From the NCBI GenBank assembly GCA_963681505.1, contig OY811980.1, positions 8,329,955 to 8,393,954 on the forward strand: a stretch of 64,000 nt of DNA, in the 5' to 3' direction. Both the position numbers and the translations under genes were made by a program. This DNA comes from Eunapius fragilis (lineage: Eukaryota; Porifera; Demospongiae; Spongillida; Spongillidae). This document shows positions 49,732 to 61,043 of this stretch, in pieces. Positions within the stretch are counted from its first letter, which is position 1. The number at the start of each line of letters is the position of its first letter. Under the pieces are notes generated by a model, which was not told where the DNA came from, did no database searches, and saw only the letters and a program-made list of their open reading frames with translations.

Positions 49732-51171
49732 TTAGCTGCTGTCTTGGGAGCTCCCTCCTGTCCACCATGATGACGCCGCACTCCATATGCCAGACACAGC
49801 ACTGGTAACTTTGCCAGTGGTAGTGGCAATGACCTGCTGGGTACCCTGAATAACACGTGCCACCTGCTCCTGCGACTGAATGCTCAGCCCATAATCACTC
49901 ATCTGAACATACAGCCTTCTCTTCAGGTCACCCATACTTAGCTGCCCCTCGCATAGGTGTGTGGGCGTCACCTTGCTCAGGCCTTCATGTTCCGACCCTG
50001 CCCAAACCTTGTATGCCGGACTTCTGAGCCATGCTATCACAAAGGCAGCGTTGAAGTGTTCCATGGAAATACTGTCACCACGGTGACATGCTGCCAGAAG
50101 GGAGATGAGGTACATCTTGAACTGCATACGGACCCAGTCATGGCCCCCATACCACCCAGCCGTGTTATGGGGAGACACTGGACTTTGGTCACCACAAATG
50201 GCTGAAGACAGAAGGGAACAAAATCGAAGGTCAGCTGACGTCAGATGAAGGAGTGGTTGCAAATCATGTGAGATGATATCAACCATACCTGTTTCCATGT
50301 TCACAAAGACATCACATACCTTCTCCTTCTGCTTTTCAAAGAGAGGATTGACAGTTCCAGATAGCAATAGTCTAGTGTCCTTGGCCACAATTAGATCCAT
50401 CTGTTGCAGTGACAAATACGGCTGTACGGATGATTGAAATGGCAACACATGAAGCGGAAAGCCATAGCAGTCACTGGGACAGGCCAGGTCCACTAAACAC
50501 TCAATATACAGAGGGAGAAGGGAAGCCAGAGACATAACACACCTGGACACATCACCAGAAGATGACCCATACACCAACACTTTACTTCTGAGAAGGAGAG
50601 CCTTAAATATTTGGAGCAGCCTGTGCTGATAGCGCTCCACCTGATCAACAGGACACAGGCCCATATGGCACACGCTTAAGGCCATCTGCGGGTTAATAGC
50701 ACTGTTGAGGTCGTTGTAAGCACTGACCAGTATCGCCACATCAGTAAATTTCCCATTGAAGTAGGCGTGAGTAACGACGTCCAGTTTGGCTTCAATGTAA
50801 CCAAACAGCGGTACTCGCGAGAGAATGCAGACACTCTTCTGAACTGTCGAGCGGGTAACTTGGGTATCCTTATACTGCAGGTCTTTAGCTTCCACTTGCC
50901 GAAAGCACGCTACACCATAGACAGCTCCAGTGGAAACTTCAAGGGAGGGTAAAGTGAAGTAGACGCAGCCCTGGTCGTAGTTATGACAACCATCTGGTAG
51001 CGCTACGTGTGGGATGTGTCGCCAGGCCTGGGGTAACTGCTGAGTAAGACTGTCTGTCGGTGACGAGGATAGAGGAGGGTGAAGAAAGGACACGGTGGCT
51101 CCTTTTTGATGATGAAAATCAACTACCAGAATATGTAGAACTACTGAATTCGAACCAACCCGTTCTGCCAT
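49732..51171 (-). CDS. AVL9: AVL9 homolog (late secretory pathway, DENN-related)
   Basis: A single exon of 479 residues, unusual in this intron-rich window. The N-terminus VVLHILVVDFHHQKGATVSF, HVALPDGCHNYDQGCVYF and YGVACFRQVEAKDLQ matches the AVL9 family. VQKSVCILSRVPLFGYIEAK and VTHAYFNGKFTDVAIL follow, with LLRSKVLVYGSSSGDVSRCV in the next block. The C-terminus has TSADLRFCSLL, GWYGGHDWVRMQFKMYLISL and SMGDLKRRLYVQ. Human AVL9 is longer (about 650 residues) because of an acidic insert that is absent here. AVL9 acts in late-Golgi exocytic transport in yeast and in cell migration and polarity in animals. The start at 51171 fits the conserved N-terminus. The lack of introns could mean an old retrocopy that replaced the parent or simple intron loss. 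Confidence 0.9.
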   Translation of the reverse strand: MAERVGSNSVVLHILVVDFHHQKGATVSFLHPPLSSSPTDSLTQQLPQAWRHIPHVALPDGCHNYDQGCVYFTLPSLEVSTGAVYGVACFRQVEAKDLQYKDTQVTRSTVQKSVCILSRVPLFGYIEAKLDVVTHAYFNGKFTDVAILVSAYNDLNSAINPQMALSVCHMGLCPVDQVERYQHRLLQIFKALLLRSKVLVYGSSSGDVSRCVMSLASLLPLYIECLVDLACPSDCYGFPLHVLPFQSSVQPYLSLQQMDLIVAKDTRLLLSGTVNPLFEKQKEKVCDVFVNMETGMVDIISHDLQPLLHLTSADLRFCSLLSSAICGDQSPVSPHNTAGWYGGHDWVRMQFKMYLISLLAACHRGDSISMEHFNAAFVIAWLRSPAYKVWAGSEHEGLSKVTPTHLCEGQLSMGDLKRRLYVQMSDYGLSIQSQEQVARVIQGTQQVIATTTGKVTSAVSGIWSAASSWWTGGSSQDSS

Positions 51172-51208
51172 TTTAGCCGCACTAAAATTTATTGCGCGCG
51201 CACCCGAA
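51172..51208. promoter_or_regulatory. Candidate bidirectional promoter AVL9 / FGGY
   Basis: Only 37 bases lie between the two divergent start codons, including a GC-alternating stretch (gcgcgcgc). 5' UTRs must be very short or overlap the other gene. Confidence 0.55.
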
Positions 51209-51815
51209 ATGTCGCACCTGTTTATAGGCGTGGACGTGGGAACGTCAAGCGTCAGAGCTGGTCTGTACGACTCCTCAGGTCAGAAGTTAGGTCACAGCGA
51301 ACGTTCGATAAAGATTTGGACGAGTCAGGATTTACCCTATGGCTTGTACGAGCAGTCAACCACAGACATATGGAGCGCCGTGTGTCACACGGTGAAGGTA
51401 GGCTAGGCTTGCGCATTGAGGATGAATGATAGAGCGTTTATGATGTTATATCATAATTCCAGGAGGTTATTAAGGGACATCCTTCTGATGCGATCAAGGG
51501 GATTGGGTTTGATGCCACGTGCTCTCTAGCAGTAGTGGACAAAGATGGGCGTCCTGTGACAGTGAGTACATCACGTGACCCGGACAGAAACGTGATTATG
51601 TGGCGGGACCACCGCGCTGTGGAGGAAGCAGATGCTATCAATGCTACCAACCATCCAGTCTTGCGGTTTGTTGGAGGGAAGATCTCTCCGGAGATGCAAC
51701 CTCCTAAACTACTATGGTTGAAAAAGCACCTGTATGATGATTGCTGGAGCAAAGCCAGCCATTTTATGGACCTCGCAGACTACATGACATACAGAGCCAC
51801 TGGGTCCCATTCCAG
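51209..51815 (+). CDS. FGGY: FGGY-family carbohydrate kinase (5' exons only)
   Basis: Exon 1 (51209-51397) and exon 2 (51463-51815) join in phase and give 180 residues. HLFIGVDVGTSSVRAGLYD is the N-terminal phosphate-binding motif of the FGGY kinase fold. IKGIGFDATCSLAVVDKDG, VIMWRDHRAVEEADAIN and RFVGGKISPEMQPPKLLWLK match the animal FGGY protein (D-ribulokinase-like), which is about 550 residues. Exon 2 ends at a good donor (AG|GTGAGA). I see none of the remaining exons up to position 64000: no second kinase lobe and no C-terminal GG motifs. Either the next intron exceeds 12 kb, far above its neighbours, or the gene is cut by the repeat tract. Confidence 0.85.
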
Positions 51816-52047
51816 GTGAGATGTGGGTGAGACATGTTTGGAAATGGTATTTTTTAAAAATAACCCCATATCCACTAGAATAGATCATTTTAACAATCTA
51901 TTTGAATTGGAAAAGTGGCTTTTGAGTTATAAAATATTCTGATAGCCAACTGTAGCCAAGTGCTGATGTACTCTTAATAGTCACACCTACATGGGATAAC
52001 CTGTGGTTGTCTAAATTGATGTGGTTTATTGTGAGAGGTAAACTGGG

Positions 52048-52068
52048 CCGGGGGGGGGGGGGGGGGGA
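52048..52068. repeat. Poly-G tract
   Basis: About 20 G in a row, about 230 bases after the FGGY exon 2 donor. Confidence 0.9.
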
Positions 52069-52100
52069 ACTGTTTCAAAGCCCACCGTTATATCATTTTA

Positions 52101-52178
52101 GGTCACGGTAATATTAGAGGTCACGGTAATATTAGAGGTCACGGTAATATTAGAGGTCACGGTAATATTAGAGGTCAC
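52101..52178. repeat. 18-bp tandem repeat
   Basis: Four full copies and one partial copy of ggtcacggtaatattaga, perfect in the full copies. Confidence 0.95.
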
Positions 52179-52312
52179 ATACACAACAAAACAAGCTTGC
52201 CTTGACCAGCTATCACAATGTCATTTGTATTGCTAATGAACTAATCATTTCACTGTGTGACAAGTGTTATAGTCAGATTATTGTCCATGCCAAACATGTA
52301 TACAAGTGATGG

Positions 52313-54247
52313 GTAGCATGCTCTACACATGGGGTCAGTGGTAGAACATGCTCTACACATGGGGTCAGTGGTAGAACATGCTCTACACATGGGGTCAGTG
52401 GTAGAACATGCTCTACACATGGGGTCAGTGGTAGAACATGCTCTACACATGGGGTCAGTGGTAGAACATGCTCTACACATGGGGTCAGTGGTAGAACATG
52501 CTCTACACATGGGGTCAGTGGTAGAACATACTCTACACATGGGGTCAGTGATAGAACATACTCTACACATGGGGTCAGTGGTAGAACATGCTCTACACAT
52601 GGGGTCAGTGGTAGAACATGCTCTACACATGGGGTCAGTGGTAGAACATGCTCTACACATGGGGTCAGTGGTAGAACATACTCTACACATGGGGTCAGTG
52701 ATAGAACATACTCTACACATGGGGTCAGTGGTAGAACATGCTCTACACATGGGGTCAGTGGTAGAACATGCTCTACACATGGGGTCAGTGGTAGAACATG
52801 CTCTACACATGGGGTCAGTGGTAGAACATGCTCTACACATGGGGTCAGTGGTAGAACATGCTCTACACATGGGGTCAGTGGTAGAACATGCTCTACACAT
52901 GGGGTCAGTGGTAGAACATGCTCTACACATGGGGTCAGTGGTAGAACATGCTCTACACATGGGGTCAGTGGTAGAACATGCTCTACACATGGGGTCAGTG
53001 GTAGAACATGCTCTACACATGGGGTCAGTGGTAGAACATACTCTACACATGGGGTCAGTGGTAGAACATGCTCTACACATGGGGTCAGTGGTAGAACATG
53101 CTCTACACATGGGGTCAGTGGTAGAACATGCTCTACACATGGGGTCAGTGGTAGAACATACTCTACACATGGGGTCAGTGGTAGAACATGCTCTACACAT
53201 GGGGTCAGTGGTAGAACATGCTCTACACATGGGGTCAGTGGTAGAACATGCTCTACACATGGGGTCAGTGGTAGAACATGCTCTACACATGGGGTCAGTG
53301 GTAGAACATACTCTACACATGGGGTCAGTGGTAGAACATGCTCTACACATGGGGTCAGTGGTAGAACATGCTCTACACATGGGGTCAGTGGTAGAACATG
53401 CTCTACACATGAGGTCAGTGGTAACATGCTCTACACATGGGGTCAGTGGTAGAACATGCTCTACACATGGGGTCAGTGGTAGAACATGCTCTACACATGG
53501 GGTCAGTGGTAGAACATGCTCTACACATGGGGTCAGTGGTAGAACATGCTCTACACATGGGGTCAGTGGTAGAACATGCTCTACACATGGGGTCAGTGGT
53601 AGAACATGCTCTACACATGGGGTCAGTGGTAGAACATGCTCTACACATGGGGTCAGTGGTAGAACATGCTCTACACATGGGGTCAGTGGTAGAACATGCT
53701 CTACACATGGGGTCAGTGGTAGAACATGCTCTACACATGGGGTCAGTGGTAGAACATGCTCTACACATGGGGTCAGTGGTAGAACATGCTCTACACATGG
53801 GGTCAGTGGTAGAACATACTCTACACATGGGGTCAGTGGTAGAACATGCTCTACACATGGGGTCAGTGGTAGAACATGCTCTACACATGGGGTCAGTGGT
53901 AGAACATGCTCTACACATGGGGTCAGTGGTAGAACATGCTCTACACATGGGGTCAGTGGTAGAACATGCTCTACACATGGGGTCAGTGGTAGAACATGCT
54001 CTACACATGGGGTCAGTGGTAGAACATGCTCTACACATGAGGTCAGTGGTAACATGCTCTACACATGGGGTCAGTGGTAGAACATGCTCTACACATGGGG
54101 TCAGTGGTAGAACATGCTCTACACATGGGGTCAGTGGTAGAACATGCTCTACACATGGGGTCAGTGGTAGAACATACTCTACACATGGGGTCAGTGGTAG
54201 AACATGCTCTACACATGGGGTCAGTGGTAGAACATGCTCTACACATG
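52313..54247. repeat. Long 30-bp minisatellite (about 64 units)
   Basis: Units contain ctctacacatggggtcagtg then gtagaacatg. Homogeneous apart from point variants (acata in place of acatg; gatagaa in place of ggtagaa) and two 27-bp units carrying gaggtcagtggtaacatg near 53410 and 54038. Open frames of several hundred codons on both strands are produced by the 30-bp period. There are no unique spacers. Confidence 0.97.
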
Positions 54248-54303
54248 GACAGAACTTTTAACAAATAGATGTGACATGGGACATGTCCTGACACATTTTC
54301 AAC

Positions 54304-55400
54304 CTCATATATATATACATATGGGACAGGGTCTGAGAAAATGTCGTATCGCTATATATATATAAAAGTTATAAAAATGATTCACTTTAAAATCGCTACA
54401 TCTCCCGAACCGTAAATGCTATTGACTTCCTATTTTCAACACTTCATACTACATCATTTCTCTCTGGTAAAATAAATTTTGGGCTCTTGCATTAGCTTCG
54501 TGCCAGTGTTGCAATGTCCGATACCCCTTGGGGTTCAAACTGGCCATATCTTTCGGCAGGACATCTCAATTAACTTCAAATTCGGTTTATACGCAGAGGG
54601 GTCCTGTGCCTATCGATTTGTCCTGTTCGTTAATTTTTACTTGATCCGTTACGGAGATACAGCTGTGCAAAGTAATTGCACATTTCTCGTTCATTTCGCG
54701 CCATTAACCTACTACAACCTGGTTCCCGCTACTCCGAGCACATGAATATACAATAACCTCCTGTGCCCATGCCACTACATGTACAACTGAAGTACCACCG
54801 TTAATATACGTTCTTACAAACGTCAGTGGTTCTCTTCTATAACGAACAAGATTCGTTAAGCGATCAAAATGCGTGGGATTCAGCTACCATCACCATACAA
54901 AACACGGTACGTACTATCAGTACCGATACGCGCGCACAACAATATGTGTCCCTGTCGATTCGGTCATACTCTTTGGGTGCCACTCATTGCGTGGCCATTT
55001 ATAGGCTCACAACCTATAACAGTACGTCAGAGCCATGAGATATAGTGCACGGTGTATCAGCTAGGCTATGGGAGAGGCGTGGTCGATTTAAAGACACATG
55101 CAGCGCAGCTAGGCTGGAACACATGTAACCCTTCCTTATTGTCGGGATTTGCGTTCTGCTGGCACATATATTTTAAACGCCCACCGTTTTTCATTTCATC
55201 TGCATGGCTGGCACACACACACACACCCATGAACCAACACATACACACGTCTCACGTCACACTTATACACACTCTTTCCACTATTCTTTCCCCTTGCTGT
55301 ACACCCTGTAAATTGCTATGTGCTACATGGATTCACTCATAAGCTTTGTCTATTTGAACTTTTTTTGGTTACAGTGCTTTCACTGGCTTACTATCCAACT
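54304..55400 (+). repeat. Left inverted arm of the 6.5-kb element
   Basis: Starts in an AT dinucleotide run, then gggacagggtctgag. The frames of 88 and 70 codons found here recur in the right arm because the DNA is the same; they show no codon-level conservation beyond that. Similarity to the right arm weakens after about 55180. Confidence 0.85.
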
Positions 55401-55935
55401 ATTTATATTCTGACTGATGTGTTTTTCACGTGTGTAACTGGATTGTGTGTTTTATACACCGTGGTATAGGAGCATGGGAGCCATGGGGGCAAAGGCCCCA
55501 ACAATTTTTTTAGAGGAAGGCCCCCCTCCCAACCCCTCCCCCCATTGGTTGTATGTACTGGGTTAATGTGTTGTATGTACTGGACTATTTGTTCCTGTCT
55601 CACAGTACCTGCCACATCATGACGTACCATGCCTCATGTCCCATATTCCATTACATGCATCCATTTACACACTCACACACTAATACAGACACAAATCACT
55701 ATAAACGCTGAAGATATGAGTGTGTACCATTGAGAGGTTTAAAAAGACATAGGACGTACTATTTATTACCTTCCTTTGTTATATAAAATTTCCAGGGCCC
55801 TGATCTTTATCTTTAGGGATAAAGCAGGGATAAATATTCCTGCCGGGCTTATATACAAAAGTAGGTTTAAAGAGTGGTAATATCACAAAAGATAAATAGC
55901 ACAGATTCCTAGAAGCGGCCCATGTATAATGCTAT

Positions 55936-55977
<42 letters not shown>

Positions 55978-56344
55978 ACACACAAACCAGTGCTACTTAG
56001 AATTAGTGGTTCTGGTGGGTATGAATGTCAGTTTGCTATGACCAGATGCAAAGCCACCCATGGAAGTCACCCATGGAATGTTGATTTACACGAGATGGTG
56101 GCAAATAGATAGGCTAATGCCTTTGTGTTTAGGACTCTGCCATTAAGAGACATATGGTCACATACCCTCCTGAGGATCAGAGCACTTGGTGTCATATTTT
56201 ATGTATTTTTTTTGGATCTGGGGCAGTGCCGCTTCCAAACATGTTACAGACCTGTGAGTTCCTCATATGTGTAGCAAACATGACAGTCATCCTCACCAGA
56301 ACCACTAATCCTAAGTAGCATTGGAATTTCCGTATGTGTTTGTG

Positions 56345-56400
56345 TGTGTGTGTATGTGTGTGTGTATGTGTGTGTATTTGTGTATGTGAGTGTATGTATG
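56345..56400. repeat. GT-rich microsatellite
   Basis: Interrupted GT/TATG repeats inside the 6.5-kb element. A CA counterpart lies at 55938-55984. Confidence 0.85.
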
Positions 56401-56495
56401 TCTACGTAGCATTGGAATCTTTCTTTGCAATTTATTTTTGTAATGTGTTGACAAGCTACTTCTAGATCTGCTCACCTAGAGATGGAAGCCTTGCA

Positions 56496-56731
56496 TACAA
56501 GTAATAAAGACATTCTCTATGAGAAAGTTGATGGCATATAGGATTGGAAGGCAAAAGGAAGAAAACAAGGGTCTCCTAAGGGGAAATGTAATGCACACAC
56601 AGTTGAACAACATAATGTCCTACAAATGTGCTAAATATAGTGCTATTACATATTTCCTTTTTACACCTATATTGCCTTTTAAAAATCATATATACCAACT
56701 TTCTCACAAAGAATGTTTTTTTTTTACTTGT
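56496..56731. mobile_element. MITE copy 1
   Basis: Inverted ends acaagtaataaagacattct and the complement of gaatg...ttacttgt, with tgagaaagttg and ttggaaggcaaaaggaag inside each arm. The same family as the copy at 61044-61334. About 235 bp, no coding capacity. Confidence 0.75.
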
Positions 56732-57147
56732 TCCATCAGTTCTTTTTCTTCATGAGATAGAACATAACAAATTTAGAGTATTTTGAAATAAGACCATTTG
56801 GTGTTACACAGTTTAGGAGGGGTATACTGTGTGGAGGAGGAGGGGGGGTGTCTCCTGGATGGAATGGTAAAAAGGGGGAAGGAGATCCCTACGTAGAAGT
56901 GTGACATCTATGGAAGAGGGGGTGCCCTGATGTGGAGGTAGCTAGGGGCACCTGCTGTGAAGTGGGTGGGAAATCCCATGTGAAAGAGGTGTCTACTGGT
57001 GGGGATGGAAGCCCTTATGTGGAGGAGCAAGTAACATGCATCCATTGGTGGCCTTGTAGTGCCATGGGTGTCCCAACATAAAGGGGCTAGCTTAGTGTCC
57101 ACTGGTGGAGGTCCGGATACAGCTTGCTAAGCTTTTTCAAGACCACC

Positions 57148-57150
<3 letters not shown>

Positions 57151-57232
<82 letters not shown>
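57151..57232. repeat. (GT)n microsatellite
   Basis: About 80 bases of GT in the interior of the 6.5-kb element. Confidence 0.95.
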
Positions 57233-57233
<1 letters not shown>

Positions 57234-58189
57234 TGTAGCATTGGTACCTTTCTTTCTCTGAGGATTTTATTTTTTGTGCAAGCTACTTAGGAAGCCTTGC
57301 ATAAGTGGCAGTGGCTAGCCTATCTCAAAGATTTGGAAAGACTGGGCCACTGTACAGTTTATACAGAGCATTCACTGACATGGCTTCTATTTACCCAATG
57401 GGTATACACGCAGCACTGAGTTGGTATTTTACTTACACAACAGCGATGAAGCTTCAGGACTAGTATGCAGCTATATATACAAGAGCACCTTGATGGGGGC
57501 ATGACATTTGAGCCCATCCCCCCCACCCCCCCCCCCCTCCCACATCATTCGAACTCTTTCATGACCACTATCAGCTGAAGTAGAGGAGTCTTTAAAACCC
57601 TCCCAATGAAGCACAGTCTGAATTTGAGTACAGTGGATGGTATATGGGACATGTATAGTGGAGCCTCATGGGGGCCTCTGACAAACGTATTGTGACATTT
57701 GCCCCCACGACCCCCGTGCTTCCTACCCCACTGACACCAGTCCAATACATGCATACTGCATACTGGTCTGTTGATACCATGCATGTGTCTACTGCAATTC
57801 TAACGCATATGATCCTTTAATTCTGGGAGGCGATGATTGTTATTACAGGGGTTCATACAGGTTATCATTAGTTGTGTGTGACACATGCATGCACCAAATT
57901 TGTGAACCCCTCCTTTTGGTGTGTGACATGTAAGTATATATTGTATCTGCATTGCTAAAGAGATCAGGATATTATCAGTTGTCATTGCTATTGAGATCGG
58001 GATCTACGTTCCACTACACAAGGTAAGTTCAGATCTCAGTAAAAAAAAAAAAACTTTACTAGCCAGGTTTCATGACAATCAATTTGACCACTTGTACCCT
58101 CATCTCATCTCCAGCCAACCGTGCCCATCTGTTATTGACTTATTCTTAGCTTGATCTTAAAACGGTGACTTCGAATGTACACATCCTCA

Positions 58190-58625
58190 CAGGTACATTG
58201 CCCTCACTGCCCTGACCACCAGCTGGCCATGGATCCTCTGGGGCATCATGCCGTGAGGGTGGTGATGTTGTTGTGTGCCACAATGCCCTGAGGGATGTTT
58301 TTGCCTAATTCTGTCATAGGGCTCGGCTGGGTGGGCAACTTGAAGTAGGTCACGGGTCTAAGGTGATGGTACAAATAGCTGGCCATGCAGCGGACATCCT
58401 GGTTGACTTGCAAGCCAGCTGCTTTTGATTTAACTGTAGTCTCTAAGCTTAACTCTGAGACATTGAACAAAGTAGGAGCTACAGGTGCATCAGCAGCTGG
58501 TAATGCCGAAGCTCACAAACATATGGCCAACAATCAGAAGTGCAGAGAGCTAGGTTGGATCTACATCCCCTTGGCAATAGAGACCTATGGTTGTTGGGGT
58601 GTCATTTCACATGAAACAGGACCAC
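58190..58625 (+). pseudogene. Relic of an invertebrate retroelement ORF (post-RT C-terminal region)
   Basis: Frame 1 near 58198-58258 reads CPHCPDHQLAMDPLGHHAV. After a one-base frame change near 58258 it reads GGDVVVCHNALRDVFA. Near 58415 a third frame reads KPAAFDLTVVSKLNSETL and later HKHMANNQKCRELGWIYIPL, AIETYGCWGV. The series LDPLGHHA, GGDVV.RHN.LRD, KPAAFDLTV, KC.ELGW..IPLA.E.YG.WG is one I recall as the C-terminal part of reverse-transcriptase-containing ORFs common in marine invertebrate genomes. At least two frameshifts and an in-frame stop show it is dead. The family name is from memory. Confidence 0.6.
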
Positions 58626-59084
58626 CCTCAAACCATCACCATCTCATATCCTTACCTTACACAACTTTCCATATATATTTTCCCTTCAACTACACTCAAT
58701 TGCTGCATATTTGTATACCCCAAGTCAGTTTAGTTTATAAAATGATTTTGTACAGTAACTTGCTCTGTAACTTGCTCTGTATCATAGACGCTAGCACATG
58801 CAACAAAAAGCAATGCAGATTTTGCATATAATAATGTTAATATATATATATGTATCGACAATTATAGCAGCAAAAATAACATACTCCCAATTACACTAAT
58901 TTTTTAATGAGTTGCTCATTATATCGCTAGATCGCTTTGCTTTATATTTTATTGGGATTCATATGCATTGGGCTGGGAGGCCTGCTTTAGGTATGTGGGT
59001 CCTGGTTAGCCACTCATGGTGGAGTGTATGTTGCGTTGACCTTGCATTTTGTGTATATTCAAAGATGCTGTTGAAATGTGTACC

Positions 59085-59155
59085 TTGGCGTGGTTTGAAC
59101 CACTGACCAAGCACTGTGATTACACCGATGTAACCACTGTGCCAATCTGACCACC
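59085..59155 (-). mobile_element. tRNA-like SINE head (Pol III A and B boxes)
   Basis: On the minus strand TGGCACAGTGG (59144-59134) fits the A box. GGTTCAAACC (59101-59092) fits the B box, about 32 bases further on. The acceptor stem does not close and the anticodon arm is unclear, so it is not a working tRNA gene. The likely reading is the 5' head of a tRNA-derived SINE transcribed towards lower coordinates. Confidence 0.6.
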
Positions 59156-59614
59156 CCCTACCCCCTCCCATTTAGGGAAAGAGCCATGCTTTATGGGACA
59201 TCACATGCCATAAAAAGGGGTGCAAAATTGGAAGTAATTAAACGGACAGTTGAAATAACACACACAATTTAAAATTAAAATAGGAGGGTCAGTATAATAA
59301 TACAATAGAAACTGAACAACTAATAATGTTGCTGGCGATGTGCAAGTTTAGGGCATGACCACGGCATTTGCCCCCACGGCCCCAGTGCTTCCTACCCCAC
59401 TGACACCAGTCCAGTTACATGCATGAAAAACACATCAGTGACATGGAGGCCTTTGGACATGACCATGTAGAGGAGGCCATGGGATATGAGCATACAGTGG
59501 TGGGCATGAGTCTGACAAGACATACTACCATTTTGTGCTGATACAATTATGACCACTAAAGAAATAGAAGGTAATGGAATATTTGCACATGTAGGACCAA
59601 ACAAATCTGAATAT

Positions 59615-60762
59615 AAATAGTTGAGAAAGAGGTTGTATATTAGGCCAGTGAAAGCACTGTAACCGAAAGACATAGAAAAAAAAGTTCAAATTGACAAAGC
59701 TTATGAGTGAATCCATGTAGCACATAACATAACAATTTACAGGGTTTACAGCAAGGGGAAAAGAGTAGTGTCTTATGGTGGAAAGAGTGTGAATAGTCAT
59801 GACATGAGACATGTGTATGTTCATGGGTGTGGTTCATGGGTGTGTGTGTGTGCCAGCCATGCAGATGAAATGAAAAACGGTGGGCATTAAAAATATATGT
59901 GCCAGCAGAATGCAAATCCCGACAATAAGGAAGGGTTACATGTGTTCCAGCCTAGCTGCGCTGCATGTGTCTTTAACTCGACCACGCCTCTCCCATAGCC
60001 TAGCTGATACACCATGCACTATATATCTCATGGCTCTGACGTACTGTTATAGGTTGTGAGCCTATAAATGGCCACGCAATGAGTGGCACCCAAAGAATAT
60101 GACCGAATCGACAGGGACACATATTGTTGTGCGCGCGTATCGGTACTGATAGTACGTACCGTGTTTTGTATGGTGATGGTAGCTGAATCCCACGCATTTT
60201 GATCGCTTAACGAATCTTGTTTGTTATAGAAGAGAACCACTGACGTTTGTAAGAACGTATATTAACGGTGGTACTTCAGTTGTACATGTAGTGGCATGGG
60301 CACAGGAGGTTATTGTATATTCATGTGCTCGGAGTAGCGGGAACCAGGTTGTAGTAGGTTAATGGCGCGAAATGAACGAGAAATGTGCAATTACTTTGCA
60401 CAGCTGTATCTCCGTAACGGATCAAGTAAAAATTAACGAACAGGACAAATCGATAGGCACAGGACCCCTCTGCGTATAAACCGAATTTGAAGTTAATTGA
60501 GATGTCCTGCCGAAAGATATGGCCAGTTTGAACCCCAAGGGGTATCGGACATTGCAACACTGGCACGAAGCTAATGCAAGAGCCCAAAATTTATTTTACC
60601 AGAGAAATGATGTAGTATGAAGTGTTGAAAATAGGAAGTCAATAGCATTTACGGTTCGGGAGATGTAGCGATTTTAAAGTGAATCATTTTTATAACTTTT
60701 ATATATATATAGCGATACGACATTTTCTCAGACCCTGTCCCATATATATATATATATATGAG
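59615..60762 (-). repeat. Right inverted arm of the 6.5-kb element
   Basis: Inverted copy of 54304-55400. I noticed only a few substitutions in the outer 900 bases (for example tactctttggg versus tattctttggg). The inner end carries a segment of about 100 bases or more that is missing in the left arm. Confidence 0.85.
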
Positions 60763-61043
60763 ATGCAGGCAATGTCAGAAGCAGTAGCTGTTGCAGCTTT
60801 GGCAGAAGGGAAGGAGAAGACCACATATGAGGCCATAGCGCAAACACATGTCTCCAGTTGCTATGGAGACATCAGGTGCCTTTGGCCTAGTAACTTATGC
60901 GGTTTGGCTCACAAAATCAAAGCCACACCCACGAGCCTAATTCAAGGCACACCTTTTTCAACAAATATCTGTTGCAGTGTAGAGAGGCAATGCTGCATGT
61001 GTTCTTGGGTGTGTGCTGGTTAGTTTTAGATGTGGTGTAGTTA

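Larger units (their letters stand above)
54304..60762. mobile_element. Roughly 6.5-kb element with about 1.1-kb inverted terminal arms
   Basis: The outer ends mirror each other: ctcatatatata...gggacagggtctgag at the left, its complement ctcagaccctgtccc...tatatgag at the right. The arms are nearly identical over about 1 kb and then lose similarity through indels. The 4.2-kb interior holds a small MITE, a retroelement ORF relic, a tRNA-like SINE head and microsatellites. It also repeats a segment (near 57640-57780 and 59340-59540, gtgcttcctaccccactgac). No transposase is visible, so this is either a non-autonomous foldback/long-TIR transposon or two inverted copies of another repeat that trapped sequence between them. 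Confidence 0.7.

Noticed and set aside
52313..54247. CRISPR-like array of 30-bp repeats
   Set aside because: There are no spacers between the repeats and the context is an animal nuclear genome.
52250..54261. Open frames of up to about 600 codons on both strands
   Set aside because: They are the translation of a 30-bp tandem repeat, whose period is a multiple of 3. They have no start context, no domain, and exist on both strands at once.
57545..58831. Possible new gene upstream of the retroelement relic
   Set aside because: Frames are short and broken, the interior repeats occur elsewhere in the element, and only the relic motifs have support.
59085..59155. Functional tRNA gene on the minus strand
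   Set aside because: A and B boxes are good, but the acceptor stem does not pair and no clean anticodon arm forms.
54479..60587. 88- and 70-codon open frames present twice
   Set aside because: They occur twice only because the DNA of the two inverted arms is the same. No motif or splice partner supports coding.
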